Positions 47,056 through 54,805 of a DNA stretch of 64,000 nt are shown here, piece by piece; the stretch's first letter is position 1, and every line of letters begins with the position of its first letter. The position numbers and the translations under genes are program-made. The DNA is from Arthrobacter sp. YD4 (GTDB taxonomy: Bacteria; Actinomycetota; Actinomycetes; Actinomycetales; Micrococcaceae): assembly GCF_030410515.1 (NCBI RefSeq), contig NZ_JAUHHD010000002.1:227419-291418 (forward strand), written 5' to 3'. Below the pieces are notes generated by a model, which was not told where the DNA came from, did no database searches, and saw nothing but the letters and a program-made list of their open reading frames with translations.

Positions 47056-47652
47056 ATGCGCAAACCCCTGATGCACGTGCTGCTGATCGCGGCCACAGCC
47101 ACCGCCCTGGCCGCCTGTTCGCCGGGCGGCTCCGGCGGCCCCGGCGCCCCCGGCCCGACCGGCTCGTCCCCCGCCGGCTCCAACTCCAGCTCCACCGGCA
47201 GTTCCGGCACCCCCTCAAGCGGTACCAGCGGCACCCCGTCCGCGGACGCCGAGACCACCGCGGCGGCACCGTCCCCCTCGGCCCCGGCACCCACGCCCGG
47301 CCCCGGCGCCGGCAACGCCGAGCTCTCCATCATGGTCAAGCCCGGCGGCATCGGCCAGCCGGCCAACTACACCCTGGTCTGCCGCGACGGCGTCCCCGCG
47401 GCGGAAAGCCAGCACCCCTCCGCCACTGCCGCCTGCGCCGCCCTGAAGGCCAACGCCGCCCTGCTCAGCCCGGCGCCGCGGCCCACGGACAAGGCCTGCA
47501 CCCAGCAGTACGGCGGCCCGCAGGAGGCCACGGTCACCGGCTCGGTGGACGACCGGCCGGTCGAAGCCACCTTCAGCCTGCGCGACGGCTGCGAAATCGC
47601 CCAATGGAACGCCGCCAAGGACGTTCTGGGCTCGAGCGGCGGGGCTGGCTAA
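47056..47652 (+). CDS. Lipoprotein with subtilisin-inhibitor-like (SSI) domain
   Basis: 198 residues. The signal peptide ends in a lipobox LAAC (about residues 18-21), followed by a Gly/Ser/Thr/Pro linker to ~residue 90. The C-terminal ~100 residues follow the SSI plan: YTLVCRDG, TAACAALKANAALLSPAPRPTDKACTQQYGGPQEATVTGSVDDRPVEATFSLRDGCEIAQWNAA, with four cysteines able to form the two family disulfides. SSI proteins block subtilisin-like serine proteases. Anchored outside the membrane, it could protect the cell from the subtilase encoded 1.5 kb away. It follows the OhrR-like gene by 28 bases. Confidence 0.82.
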   Translation: MRKPLMHVLLIAATATALAACSPGGSGGPGAPGPTGSSPAGSNSSSTGSSGTPSSGTSGTPSADAETTAAAPSPSAPAPTPGPGAGNAELSIMVKPGGIGQPANYTLVCRDGVPAAESQHPSATAACAALKANAALLSPAPRPTDKACTQQYGGPQEATVTGSVDDRPVEATFSLRDGCEIAQWNAAKDVLGSSGGAG

Positions 47653-47653
47653 A

Positions 47654-48604
47654 CTGCAGCACCTGACAGACGAACAGTGGACCCGGCGGGAGGCCGCCCA
47701 CCAGGAACGCGTCCGGACCTACGCCGACCCCTACCTGGCACGGCGGTCGGCCGGACGCAAGCACCCGGTGGAGGACTTCCTCTTCACCTACTACACCCAG
47801 AAACCCGGGCAGCTGCTGCGCTGGCACCCGGGCGCCGGCGTCGTGCTCTCCGGCCCGGCCGCCGCCGCGCGCACCGACTGGAAGTACTACCGCGCGGCCG
47901 ACGACGCCGAACGCGCCGCCGCGGGCGTGCCCGACGGCGTCCCCGCGGTGACCGTCGACGTCGAGCGCTTCCTGGCCGAACGGCGCGAGGCGGTGCAGTT
48001 CGCCGGGATCATCCTGGCCGGCACGGCGGCCCGGCCGGCACAGTTCGGCTGCTTCGGCCTGCACGAATGGGCCATGGTCTACCGCCAGGACAAGTTTGCG
48101 CTCCGCCACGAATACCTCACCCTGCGGCTGGGCTCCGCGGGCACGGACCAGGTGGTGGAGGAGAACCGGATCCGCTGCTCGCACTTTGACGCCTTCCGGT
48201 TCTACACCCCGGATGCCGTGCCGCTGAACAGCCTCTCGCCGAGCCGGGAAAACCAGCGGGACCTCGAACAGCCCGGCTGCCTGCACGCCAACATGGACCT
48301 CTACAAGTGGGCCTACAAGCTGGCGCCCGTGCTGCCGAGCGAACTGGTGATGGACTGCTTCGAACTCTCCTGGCAGATCCGGGCCATGGACATGCAGGCC
48401 TCCCCCTACGACCTCAGCGAGTGGGGCTACCCGCCCATCAGGATCGAAACCGCCGAGGGCAAGGCCGACTATGTGGACCGGCAGCGCGGCTTCGCGGACG
48501 CCGCCCAGGAGCTGCGGGGCCGCCTGCTGCAGGAACTCGACCCGCTGCTCACGGCCGCCGCCCGCCTAGAGCGCCGCACCGCAGCCCAGGAAGGAACGCC
48601 ATGA
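47654..48604 (+). CDS. Putative 3-methyladenine DNA glycosylase (actinobacterial family)
   Basis: About 316 residues. HPVEDFLFTYYTQKPGQLLRWHPGAGVVL, GCFGLHEWAMVY, RCSHFDAFRFYTPDAVPLNSLSPSR, QPGCLHANMDLYKWAYKLAP and DCFELSWQIRAMDMQASPYDL are conserved-looking blocks of a family usually annotated as 3-methyladenine DNA glycosylase; direct proof of the activity is not known to me. Family-like sequence (TDEQWTRREAAHQERV) extends upstream of the first ordinary start (GTG 47768) to the SSI gene stop, yet no ATG, GTG or TTG lies there. I therefore place the start at CTG 47654 (47645 or 47663 are alternatives). It ends in an ATGA overlap with the next gene. Confidence 0.62.
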   Translation: MQHLTDEQWTRREAAHQERVRTYADPYLARRSAGRKHPVEDFLFTYYTQKPGQLLRWHPGAGVVLSGPAAAARTDWKYYRAADDAERAAAGVPDGVPAVTVDVERFLAERREAVQFAGIILAGTAARPAQFGCFGLHEWAMVYRQDKFALRHEYLTLRLGSAGTDQVVEENRIRCSHFDAFRFYTPDAVPLNSLSPSRENQRDLEQPGCLHANMDLYKWAYKLAPVLPSELVMDCFELSWQIRAMDMQASPYDLSEWGYPPIRIETAEGKADYVDRQRGFADAAQELRGRLLQELDPLLTAAARLERRTAAQEGTP

Positions 48605-49011
48605 CCGCCACCAATGGCGCCGGCGAGCCGGCAGCTTCGCCCCAGGACCGGACCACGAATCCCGAGATTGACCTCACCATCACGCTGACCGAGGCGCCGG
48701 GGGGCCCGGAGCATGTGTTCCGGCTGGTCGCCGACGGCCAGGAGCCCGGCCCTGGATCCACGCTCCCCGACCCCGCCGCCGCGCTGGCAGCCGTCCGGCA
48801 GCACGGCGAGGCCATCTTCTTCCCCGTGCCCGGGCCGCCGAAGCTCTGCACCCAGCAATACGGCGGCCCGCAGGTCGCGGTGGTCACCGGCACGTACCGG
48901 GGCCGCGGCGTCGAGGCCCGCTTCAGCCGTACCGACGGCTGCGAGATCTCCCGGTGGAAGTCCATGGCCCCGCTCCTGGGCGGGACGGCCGGTTCCACCG
49001 GCGCGGTCTAA
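48601..49011 (+). CDS. Second SSI-like protein, without signal peptide
   Basis: 136 residues. The C-terminal ~80 residues (LCTQQYGGPQVAVVTGTYRGRGVEARFSRTDGCEISRWKSMAPLL) match the SSI-like domain of the lipoprotein at 47056-47652. The motif CTQQYGGPQ is identical in both, but the first cysteine pair is lost and the N-terminus is a polar stretch with no signal peptide. It is thus predicted cytosolic, odd for a protease inhibitor family. ATG overlaps the glycosylase stop by four bases, so the two are translationally coupled. It may bind a cytosolic partner instead. Confidence 0.78.
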   Translation: MTATNGAGEPAASPQDRTTNPEIDLTITLTEAPGGPEHVFRLVADGQEPGPGSTLPDPAAALAAVRQHGEAIFFPVPGPPKLCTQQYGGPQVAVVTGTYRGRGVEARFSRTDGCEISRWKSMAPLLGGTAGSTGAV

Positions 49012-49125
49012 GCGCCGCAGCGGCCGACCGGCGCCCGGCCCTCGGCGCCCGAGGCCCCGTTCTCGGCGCCCGGCCCTGGGCCCCAACGCGCCAAGGCGCC
49101 AAGGCACACTGAACAAACAGCAGGA

Positions 49126-49172
49126 GAACACAGCAGTGGCCGGTGGTAAGACCGCCGGCCACTGCTGTGTTC
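49126..49172. terminator. Bidirectional terminator between SSI-like gene and subtilase
   Basis: An 18-bp perfect stem: arm 49126-49143 (begins GAACACAGCAG) pairs with 49155-49172, with an 11-base loop. It lies between two convergent genes. No long T-run. Confidence 0.8.
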
Positions 49173-49190
49173 AGGTGTTACGCGCTACCG

Positions 49191-52100
49191 CTAGATAGCG
49201 TTGTTCGGGCTGTCCGGATCCTGCGGGACCACCTTGGCCTGTTCCTTCTTGACCTGGGCGCCCTTCTCCAGCTGGGCCGCGTCGCCGGTGCCCGCCTCGT
49301 CGCCCGGGCCGGTGTTGCTGGCCTGGTCCTCGGCGGTGGGGGCCACGGCGGTGGTGCCGTCGGGGCTCACCATGACGGTGACGAAGGTCGGGTCGCTGGA
49401 ACCTTCGAAGGTGATCCGGCCGATGTACGAACCGGCTGCGAGGTCCTTCCAATTCAGCGTGACCTTGCCGGCCTTGCCGTTGGTCAGCTTCAGCGGGTTC
49501 GGCGAGACCGAGGCGTTGCCGACGTTGGCGCCGAGCACCGCCGCCTCAACCGAGGCCTTGGTGGCCTTGCCGCCCGGGCTGGCGTACAGGTTCGCGTAGA
49601 TCGTGTACTTACCGGCGGCGGGGTTGGGGATGGACAGGGTCTCGCTCGAGGACGAGGTGGCGACCTGCTCCACGCCGCGCGGGGTAACCACGTACATGTC
49701 GAAGTCGGCGGCGGGATCGGAGGAGATCACGGAGAACTTCGCCAGCGGCACGCCGGCCGGAACCTGGACGGTCTTGATATAGGTCGAGGCATCGGCCGTG
49801 GCGGTGAACGGACCCGGGACCAGCGAGATGGCGGTGGCGTCGGCCTTGGAGAGGCCGTCCAGCGTCATGTTGGTCGGGTTGTTCGTGCCGGAGACCACCT
49901 TGATGTCACCGGAGCCGGTGCCCTGGTTGGTGGTCAGGGTGACGTCCTTCGGAGCCACCACGGACTGCGGGCGGACCGAGATCGGCGAGGTGACGGTCTT
50001 GCCCGCACCCTGCCAGGACAGCGAGCCCATGGCGAACTGGCCCAGCGGGGCACCCTGGTTCTCGAAGGTGACCTTGAAGGTGCGCTGTTCGCCGGCGGCC
50101 TTGAAGTTCAGCGCCGCCGGAGCCACGCTGACCTTGATGCCGGGGACGTTGACGCTGGCCTTGTAGACACCCGGGGTCAGGGCGGTCACCGTGCGGGTGA
50201 CCTCGATCTTCCCGGTGAGGTTGCCCAGGGCGAAGGACGGGACGTTCATGTCACGGGCCTTGGTGCTGGACTTCAGGCCCAGGTCCACGCCGGTGCCCTG
50301 GATGAACTTCAGGTAGTCCTGGGTGTTCGCGTCGTACACCAGGCCCGGGTCGACCATGCGGGCCGGGTCCACCTCGCCCGCGCCGGTGGCGAAGACGTCG
50401 GTGTTCTTGGTGCCGTCGGCGAGCTTGACGTCGGAGGTGGTGGTCATCATGGCGGACTTCACCGCGGCCGGGGACCAGGTGGGGTTCTTGCCCAGCAGCA
50501 ACGCTCCGAAGCCGGCCACGTGCGGGGAAGCCATCGAGGTACCGGACATGAAGCCGAACTTGGCACCGTTTTCACCGATCGGCGAGACGCCTGCCAGGAC
50601 TGCAACGCCGGGGGCGGTGACGTCCGGCTTCAGCAGGTCCGAATCGGTGGCCAGCAGCGGTCCGCGGGAGGAGAACCCGGCGATCTGCGGCTGCGCCTCC
50701 AGGGGCAGACCGGTGGTGTCCTTGTTGACCAGGGACACCTTGATGCCCGGGTTGGCCGCGACCTTGTCCTTGATGGTCTGGGTGGCGGGCGGGTTCACGT
50801 GCACCGTGGGCACCGCGTGCTGGTCCGCGTCCAGGGAGGAGTTGGTGAGGTTGACCAGGATCATGCCGACGCCGCCGGCTCGGGCAACCTCGGCGCTCTT
50901 GGCGACGCGGTCCACGACGCCGCGGTCACAGACGACGACCTTGCCGGCGACCTTGGTCCCGTCCAGCGTGTTGGGGCCGCAGAGGGCCGGCGAGGAGGGT
51001 GCGTTGGCCGCTGCGGCGTTGGCTGCCAGCACGACTCCGGCGTCCTTGACCTCGCGGTTCATGATGCTGGCTCCGCGGAACTTGCTGCCGTCACCGAACT
51101 CGACCGTGCCTTGCAGTTCCTGGGAGAAGCTGCTGGCCGCCACGGTGGTCACCCAGGGGGCGCCGTGGTTGACGGTGCTGGCGGTGGGGCCGGAGTTGCC
51201 GGCGGAGGCGGCGACGAAGATGCCGCTGGCCGACGCGTTCAGGAACGCGATGGAGACCGGGTCGATGACGGACGTCGCGGAACCGGAGATGGAGTAGTTC
51301 AGGACGTCGACGCCGTCCTCGATGGCCTGCTCGACGGCGGCGACGGAGGAGGAGCTGTAGCAGCCGCCGGTGTTGGGATCGGTGTCTTCCCAACAGACCT
51401 TGTAGATGGAGAGCTTGGCAGCCGGGGCGATGCCGCTGGTCAGGCCGAAGCTGCGGCCGTCCACGAAGGATTCGACGTTGGCGTTGCCGGCCGCGGTGCT
51501 GGCGGTGTGGGTACCGTGGCTGGCCACGTCAACCGGGGAGAGCTGCTCCAGCGGCGACCGGTCACCCGGGGCCACGTAGCTGAGGAAGTCGTCCGCGAAG
51601 TAGTGAGCGCCGAGGACCTTGGAGTTGCAGGCGGTGCCGTCGAAGGATGCACCGGAGTCGACGCCCTTCTGGCAGTCGCTGGTGAACGTCTCGCCGTCGG
51701 CCTTGAGCATGGCAATCTTGCCATCCGCCGCGCGGTACGGGACGCCGACCACGGGGGCGCCGGAGAGCGGCTTGACCGGGTCGCCGGCGAAGAAGGCGCT
51801 GTCCGGGGTGTACCCGGTGTCGATGACGCCGACGACGACGCCCTTGCCGGCGCCGTCCTGGCCACCGAAGGTGGTGTTCCAGGTGCCGTTAGGACCACTG
51901 AGCTTGAGGAAGTCGGTGGTGGAGTAGTCCGGGGCGTTCTCCGTGTCCGGAGCCACCGCCAGGACGCTGGGGTCCTTGGCGAGCTTGATCGCCTGGTCCG
52001 TGGTCAGCTTGGCGCTGAAGCCGTTGACCGCAGCAGAGAACTGACGGCCCATCTTGACGTTCTGCTTGCCGGCGACCTCGGCCTGCTTCTGCTCCAGGTG

Positions 52101-52418
52101 CGCGCGGTAGTTCTTGACTTCGCCCTTGCTGGGGTCAAGCTTCTTGCCCGGCGCGGGCTTGGTGGCTGGCAGGCCGGGAGTGGAACCCTCGTAGCTGGCC
52201 GCCGGCTGCTCGGCCAGCATGACGATGTAGCGGCCGTCCGGGTAGTTGGCCGGGTCCAGATTCTTCTGGGCGACGCCGGCGACGGTGGCGCCTTGTGCCG
52301 TGGCCGCGGTGGCGGGCGCGATGGCAACGGTTGAAAGGAGAACCGGCAAGCCCAGGGTCAGTGCCGCGGCCCTCCGGAGTCCCCCGCTTCGAAGGAAGCT
52401 CTTTCCTGGTGATTTCAC
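49191..52418 (-). CDS. Secreted subtilase (S8 family serine protease)
   Basis: About 1075 residues. A signal peptide (RRAAALTLGLPVLLSTVAIAPATAA) is followed by an I9 propeptide domain (YIVMLAEQPAASYEG to about residue 150). The catalytic domain has Asp in VVGVIDTGYTPDS (about 199), His in ASHGTHTASTAAGN (about 296), oxyanion Asn in AASAGNSGPTA, and Ser in MSGTSMASPHVAGF (about 625). A PA domain is inserted between His and Ser; Fn3-like domains and a TMVSPDGTT-type tail follow. It should be exported and self-processed, degrading external proteins. I chose GTG 52418; longer TTG/GTG starts are possible. Two SSI-like genes converge on it. Confidence 0.9.
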   Translation of the reverse strand: MKSPGKSFLRSGGLRRAAALTLGLPVLLSTVAIAPATAATAQGATVAGVAQKNLDPANYPDGRYIVMLAEQPAASYEGSTPGLPATKPAPGKKLDPSKGEVKNYRAHLEQKQAEVAGKQNVKMGRQFSAAVNGFSAKLTTDQAIKLAKDPSVLAVAPDTENAPDYSTTDFLKLSGPNGTWNTTFGGQDGAGKGVVVGVIDTGYTPDSAFFAGDPVKPLSGAPVVGVPYRAADGKIAMLKADGETFTSDCQKGVDSGASFDGTACNSKVLGAHYFADDFLSYVAPGDRSPLEQLSPVDVASHGTHTASTAAGNANVESFVDGRSFGLTSGIAPAAKLSIYKVCWEDTDPNTGGCYSSSSVAAVEQAIEDGVDVLNYSISGSATSVIDPVSIAFLNASASGIFVAASAGNSGPTASTVNHGAPWVTTVAASSFSQELQGTVEFGDGSKFRGASIMNREVKDAGVVLAANAAAANAPSSPALCGPNTLDGTKVAGKVVVCDRGVVDRVAKSAEVARAGGVGMILVNLTNSSLDADQHAVPTVHVNPPATQTIKDKVAANPGIKVSLVNKDTTGLPLEAQPQIAGFSSRGPLLATDSDLLKPDVTAPGVAVLAGVSPIGENGAKFGFMSGTSMASPHVAGFGALLLGKNPTWSPAAVKSAMMTTTSDVKLADGTKNTDVFATGAGEVDPARMVDPGLVYDANTQDYLKFIQGTGVDLGLKSSTKARDMNVPSFALGNLTGKIEVTRTVTALTPGVYKASVNVPGIKVSVAPAALNFKAAGEQRTFKVTFENQGAPLGQFAMGSLSWQGAGKTVTSPISVRPQSVVAPKDVTLTTNQGTGSGDIKVVSGTNNPTNMTLDGLSKADATAISLVPGPFTATADASTYIKTVQVPAGVPLAKFSVISSDPAADFDMYVVTPRGVEQVATSSSSETLSIPNPAAGKYTIYANLYASPGGKATKASVEAAVLGANVGNASVSPNPLKLTNGKAGKVTLNWKDLAAGSYIGRITFEGSSDPTFVTVMVSPDGTTAVAPTAEDQASNTGPGDEAGTGDAAQLEKGAQVKKEQAKVVPQDPDSPNNAI

Positions 52419-52720
52419 GAGTGTTTTGAACCTTTCAGAAGGAACGGTCCCGGCGCGGAGGCCGGGGACTGTGGTCTGGAACGGGCGCTGGAGCAACTCT
52501 TGTCACATGCGGCCCGGCGGATACCAGCCGCTTCACACAGTACAGACTGAGAGCCGGATATGACATAGACCACAGGTAACGAATTAACTTTGGTCAAACG
52601 ATTCGACAACTCTTGTCGCGGTTGGGGCGCGCGGAATCCGGGCGGTCTGCGACCGTCCGGATTTCGGTATTGGCAGTCTCTTTGTGCCCTCCGCGGAGGG
52701 TCTTGGGGTGGTCCGATCCG
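52419..52720. other. Gene-free stretch upstream of the subtilase
   Basis: 302 bases without a convincing gene. The part next to the subtilase holds its ribosome-binding and promoter region; an AT-richer block at about 52545-52615 is the likely promoter. No repeat or RNA was recognised in the rest. Confidence 0.5.
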
Positions 52721-52906
52721 CTACTGGCGGGGCGTCCGCACAACCTCGCTGATCCAGGCCCTGGTCTTCTCATCCAGCGGCCCGGCAACATTCGTCTCGC
52801 GGGCGGCTCGGTCGGCCAGGACCTTCTGCAGGACCATCCGGCCGAGGCCCGCAAAGACGGCGGCGGCGACCACGGGAAGGACCACGGACCTGGGATTCTG
52901 AGCCAT
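52721..52906 (-). CDS. Small membrane protein, hypothetical
   Basis: 61 residues, not recognised. A hydrophobic N-terminal helix (VVLPVVAAAVFAGLGRMVL) is followed by a charged segment (KVLADRAARETNV, DEKTRAWISEVVRTPR). ATG at 52906 has AGGATGAG upstream. Single small gene between the subtilase and CsbD regions; nothing in the context suggests a role. Confidence 0.55.
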   Translation of the reverse strand: MAQNPRSVVLPVVAAAVFAGLGRMVLQKVLADRAARETNVAGPLDEKTRAWISEVVRTPRQ

Positions 52907-53057
52907 GCGCTCATCCTACTGATCGGCCCCGTCAAGGTCACGGCAAATTTTCTCCAGAAAAGTCAGGACCGGACCGTGACGATCCGCCGCCGGGGCGCGT
53001 CTTTACCTATATAGAGCGATTCAATCCGGCGCTCTCCCGACCACGGAAGAGAGAACC

Positions 53058-53159
53058 ATGCGCAACAAGATCATTGCAGCAGTTGTCACGGCGCTGGCCG
53101 GCTGGCTCAGGGGACGGCTGGGCCGCCGCGGGGGCACACAGCCCCCTGCGCGCCGCTAG
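53058..53159 (+). CDS. Possible 33-residue protein, perhaps truncated
   Basis: A short hydrophobic start (MRNKIIAAVVTALAGWL) and basic end (RGRLGRRGGTQPPARR) follow GGAAGAGAGAACC. The frame stops at TAG (53157-53159) but continues open for ten Ala/Gln/Lys codons (AARQAAQAAK) to a second TAG at 53190-53192. It may be a slightly longer protein shortened by a nonsense change, or chance. It precedes csbD by 113 bases. Confidence 0.35.
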   Translation: MRNKIIAAVVTALAGWLRGRLGRRGGTQPPARR

Positions 53160-53272
53160 GCCGCACGTCAGGCCGCACAGGCCGCTAAGTAGGTCTGCAC
53201 ACAGAACTCCCCCCGCCGGGGTGAATGCACAGAAGTACGTAACCGCAGCAACGAACAAGGAAGGTGTACATC

Positions 53273-53446
53273 ATGGGTATCGGAGACAAGATCCAGAACG
53301 CAGCTGAATCCGCAGGCGGAAAGCTGAAGGAAACGGTGGGCAAGGCCACCCACAACGAAGAGCTCGAGGCCGAGGGCCAGGCCGACCAGGCGAAGGCCTC
53401 GGTGAAGAAGGCCGGCGAAAACGTCAAGGACGCGTTCAAGGGCTAA
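53273..53446 (+). CDS. CsbD-family stress protein
   Basis: 57 residues, highly charged and helical. MGIGDKIQNAAESAGGKLKETVGKATHNEELEAEGQADQ is the CsbD/YjbJ pattern, and the tail KASVKKAGENVKDAFKG repeats the amphipathic theme. CsbD proteins are abundant general-stress proteins of unknown biochemical role. AAGGAAGG precedes the ATG at 53273, so the in-frame GTG three codons upstream is not needed. A strong terminator follows 21 bases later, so it is monocistronic. Confidence 0.93.
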   Translation: MGIGDKIQNAAESAGGKLKETVGKATHNEELEAEGQADQAKASVKKAGENVKDAFKG

Positions 53447-53467
53447 CCAGCGCACCACTGCAGTAAA

Positions 53468-53502
53468 CCGGGAGGCGTCCTTGGGGGACGCCTCCCGGTT
53501 TT
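53468..53502 (+). terminator. Rho-independent terminator of csbD
   Basis: Perfect 13-bp stem CCGGGAGGCGTCC (53468-53480) with its reverse complement at 53486-53498, loop TTGGG, followed by TTTT. Confidence 0.95.
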
Positions 53503-53737
53503 GTTCATGCCTGGTCCGCGACGGCTTCCCGGGGTGCCTCGGCCAGCATTCGGCGCGAGCGTCATTTCACCGCCCCGCCCTGACTGGACGAAGGTGCCTC
53601 GCCGGGCGGAAGAGGAGTGCTCGCTGCCTTTAATCCATTTGCCAGACTTTCTACAGAAATCTCTGGAAATTACTCCTTCATCATCCGTATGCTGGGTTCA
53701 CTTGCATATCGCTGCTCCGTGGGGGAGGTGTTTTGAG

Positions 53738-54724
53738 ATGGAAAGTTCACGGCCCTTGTGGCGCGTGGTCCGGCCAGTGCTCCTCGCGGCTGCCGCCGCG
53801 ACCTCGTGGCTTGCCATCTCGGCCACGGCAGCCTCTGCCGACGCCCCCACCGACCGAGGGCCGCTCGCCGGGCAGGTCCTGTCCACCGTAACGGCGATCG
53901 CCGCTCCCGATGTGGCCGTCGAACTCCCGCTGGCTTCCCGGCCCAACGGTGACGCTCCCGCACCGGGGCTTCTCTCCGTGGTGCCGAAGCTGCAGCCTCT
54001 GGCCGGTGGGGTGTCGTCCCGGGCGGATGCCCTGGCGGCAACAGTCCCGGTGGCCGACGTTCCGGTGGTCGGTTCGGCCCTCATGCTCCCGCCGCTGACT
54101 CCGGTCACAGACCCTGTCCTGGGCCTCGCGGACAGTGCCGTGTCCGCCGTCGTGGTCTCCGCTGACTCTGCCGTCGCGTCCGTCGTCGACGGCGTGGGCC
54201 CTGTCCTTGGCACCGTGACCGGGCCGGTTGCCGCCGTCGTCACGCCTCCGGCGCTGCCCGCCGTCCCGTCGGAACTGCCGGCCCTCCCATCGGAACTGCC
54301 CGGCGGGGCTGCCGTGGCGGCAACCCTCGACCCTCCGGCCGAAGCCGTTACGGGCAGCACCCAGAGCCCCTCTGCGGACATAGAGCCTGCCCCTGCCGCT
54401 TCGGCCGCAGCCCGGGACGCCGTCGCGGCGACGGTCTCCGCGATACCCTGCAAGCAGTCTGCGGCGCCGAACCACGCTGAGACCCCAATGATGTCCCTCG
54501 CCGATGATCCGGCCGATGAGTGGGCGCCGGGCGCCCCGGACCCCGCACCAGGGGCTCCCGGCAGCGGCTCAGGATCCGGCGCACTCTCCGGCGGTAACGC
54601 CAACCCTGCCTGGCTCTCCAGCTTCCGCCTGCACCTCGCGGGCGCCCTCAACATTCCGGCGCGGGGAGACCTGCTCGCGCCGCCCTCCCCGGTGTCCTTT
54701 GACCCGGGGTCGTCTCCTGACTAG
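53738..54724 (+). CDS. Secreted Ala/Pro/Val-rich protein, hypothetical
   Basis: 328 residues, not recognised. A signal peptide (VRPVLLAAAAATSWLAISATAASA, cleavage about residue 35) precedes a low-complexity region of alternating hydrophobic and Pro/Ser/Asp segments (PLTPVTDPVLGLADSAVSAVVVSADSAVASVV, PALPAVPSELPALPSELPG). A single Cys lies near residue 237. No anchor or sorting signal. GGGGGAGGTG precedes the ATG. It is 81 bases upstream of the chaplin-like LAxTG protein on the same strand, so the two are probably co-expressed surface or matrix proteins. Confidence 0.72.
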   Translation: MESSRPLWRVVRPVLLAAAAATSWLAISATAASADAPTDRGPLAGQVLSTVTAIAAPDVAVELPLASRPNGDAPAPGLLSVVPKLQPLAGGVSSRADALAATVPVADVPVVGSALMLPPLTPVTDPVLGLADSAVSAVVVSADSAVASVVDGVGPVLGTVTGPVAAVVTPPALPAVPSELPALPSELPGGAAVAATLDPPAEAVTGSTQSPSADIEPAPAASAAARDAVAATVSAIPCKQSAAPNHAETPMMSLADDPADEWAPGAPDPAPGAPGSGSGSGALSGGNANPAWLSSFRLHLAGALNIPARGDLLAPPSPVSFDPGSSPD

Positions 54725-54805
54725 TTGAGCCCTGCCGCGCCCGGGCGCGGCCACGGCATCCACGGCCCCAGCGGCCGCTCAACCACTTTTTCAGGAGACT
54801 TTGTC

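Noticed and set aside
49143-52334. 1063-residue open frame on the plus strand
   Set aside because: Antisense shadow of the subtilase gene, with no recognisable domain and skewed composition.
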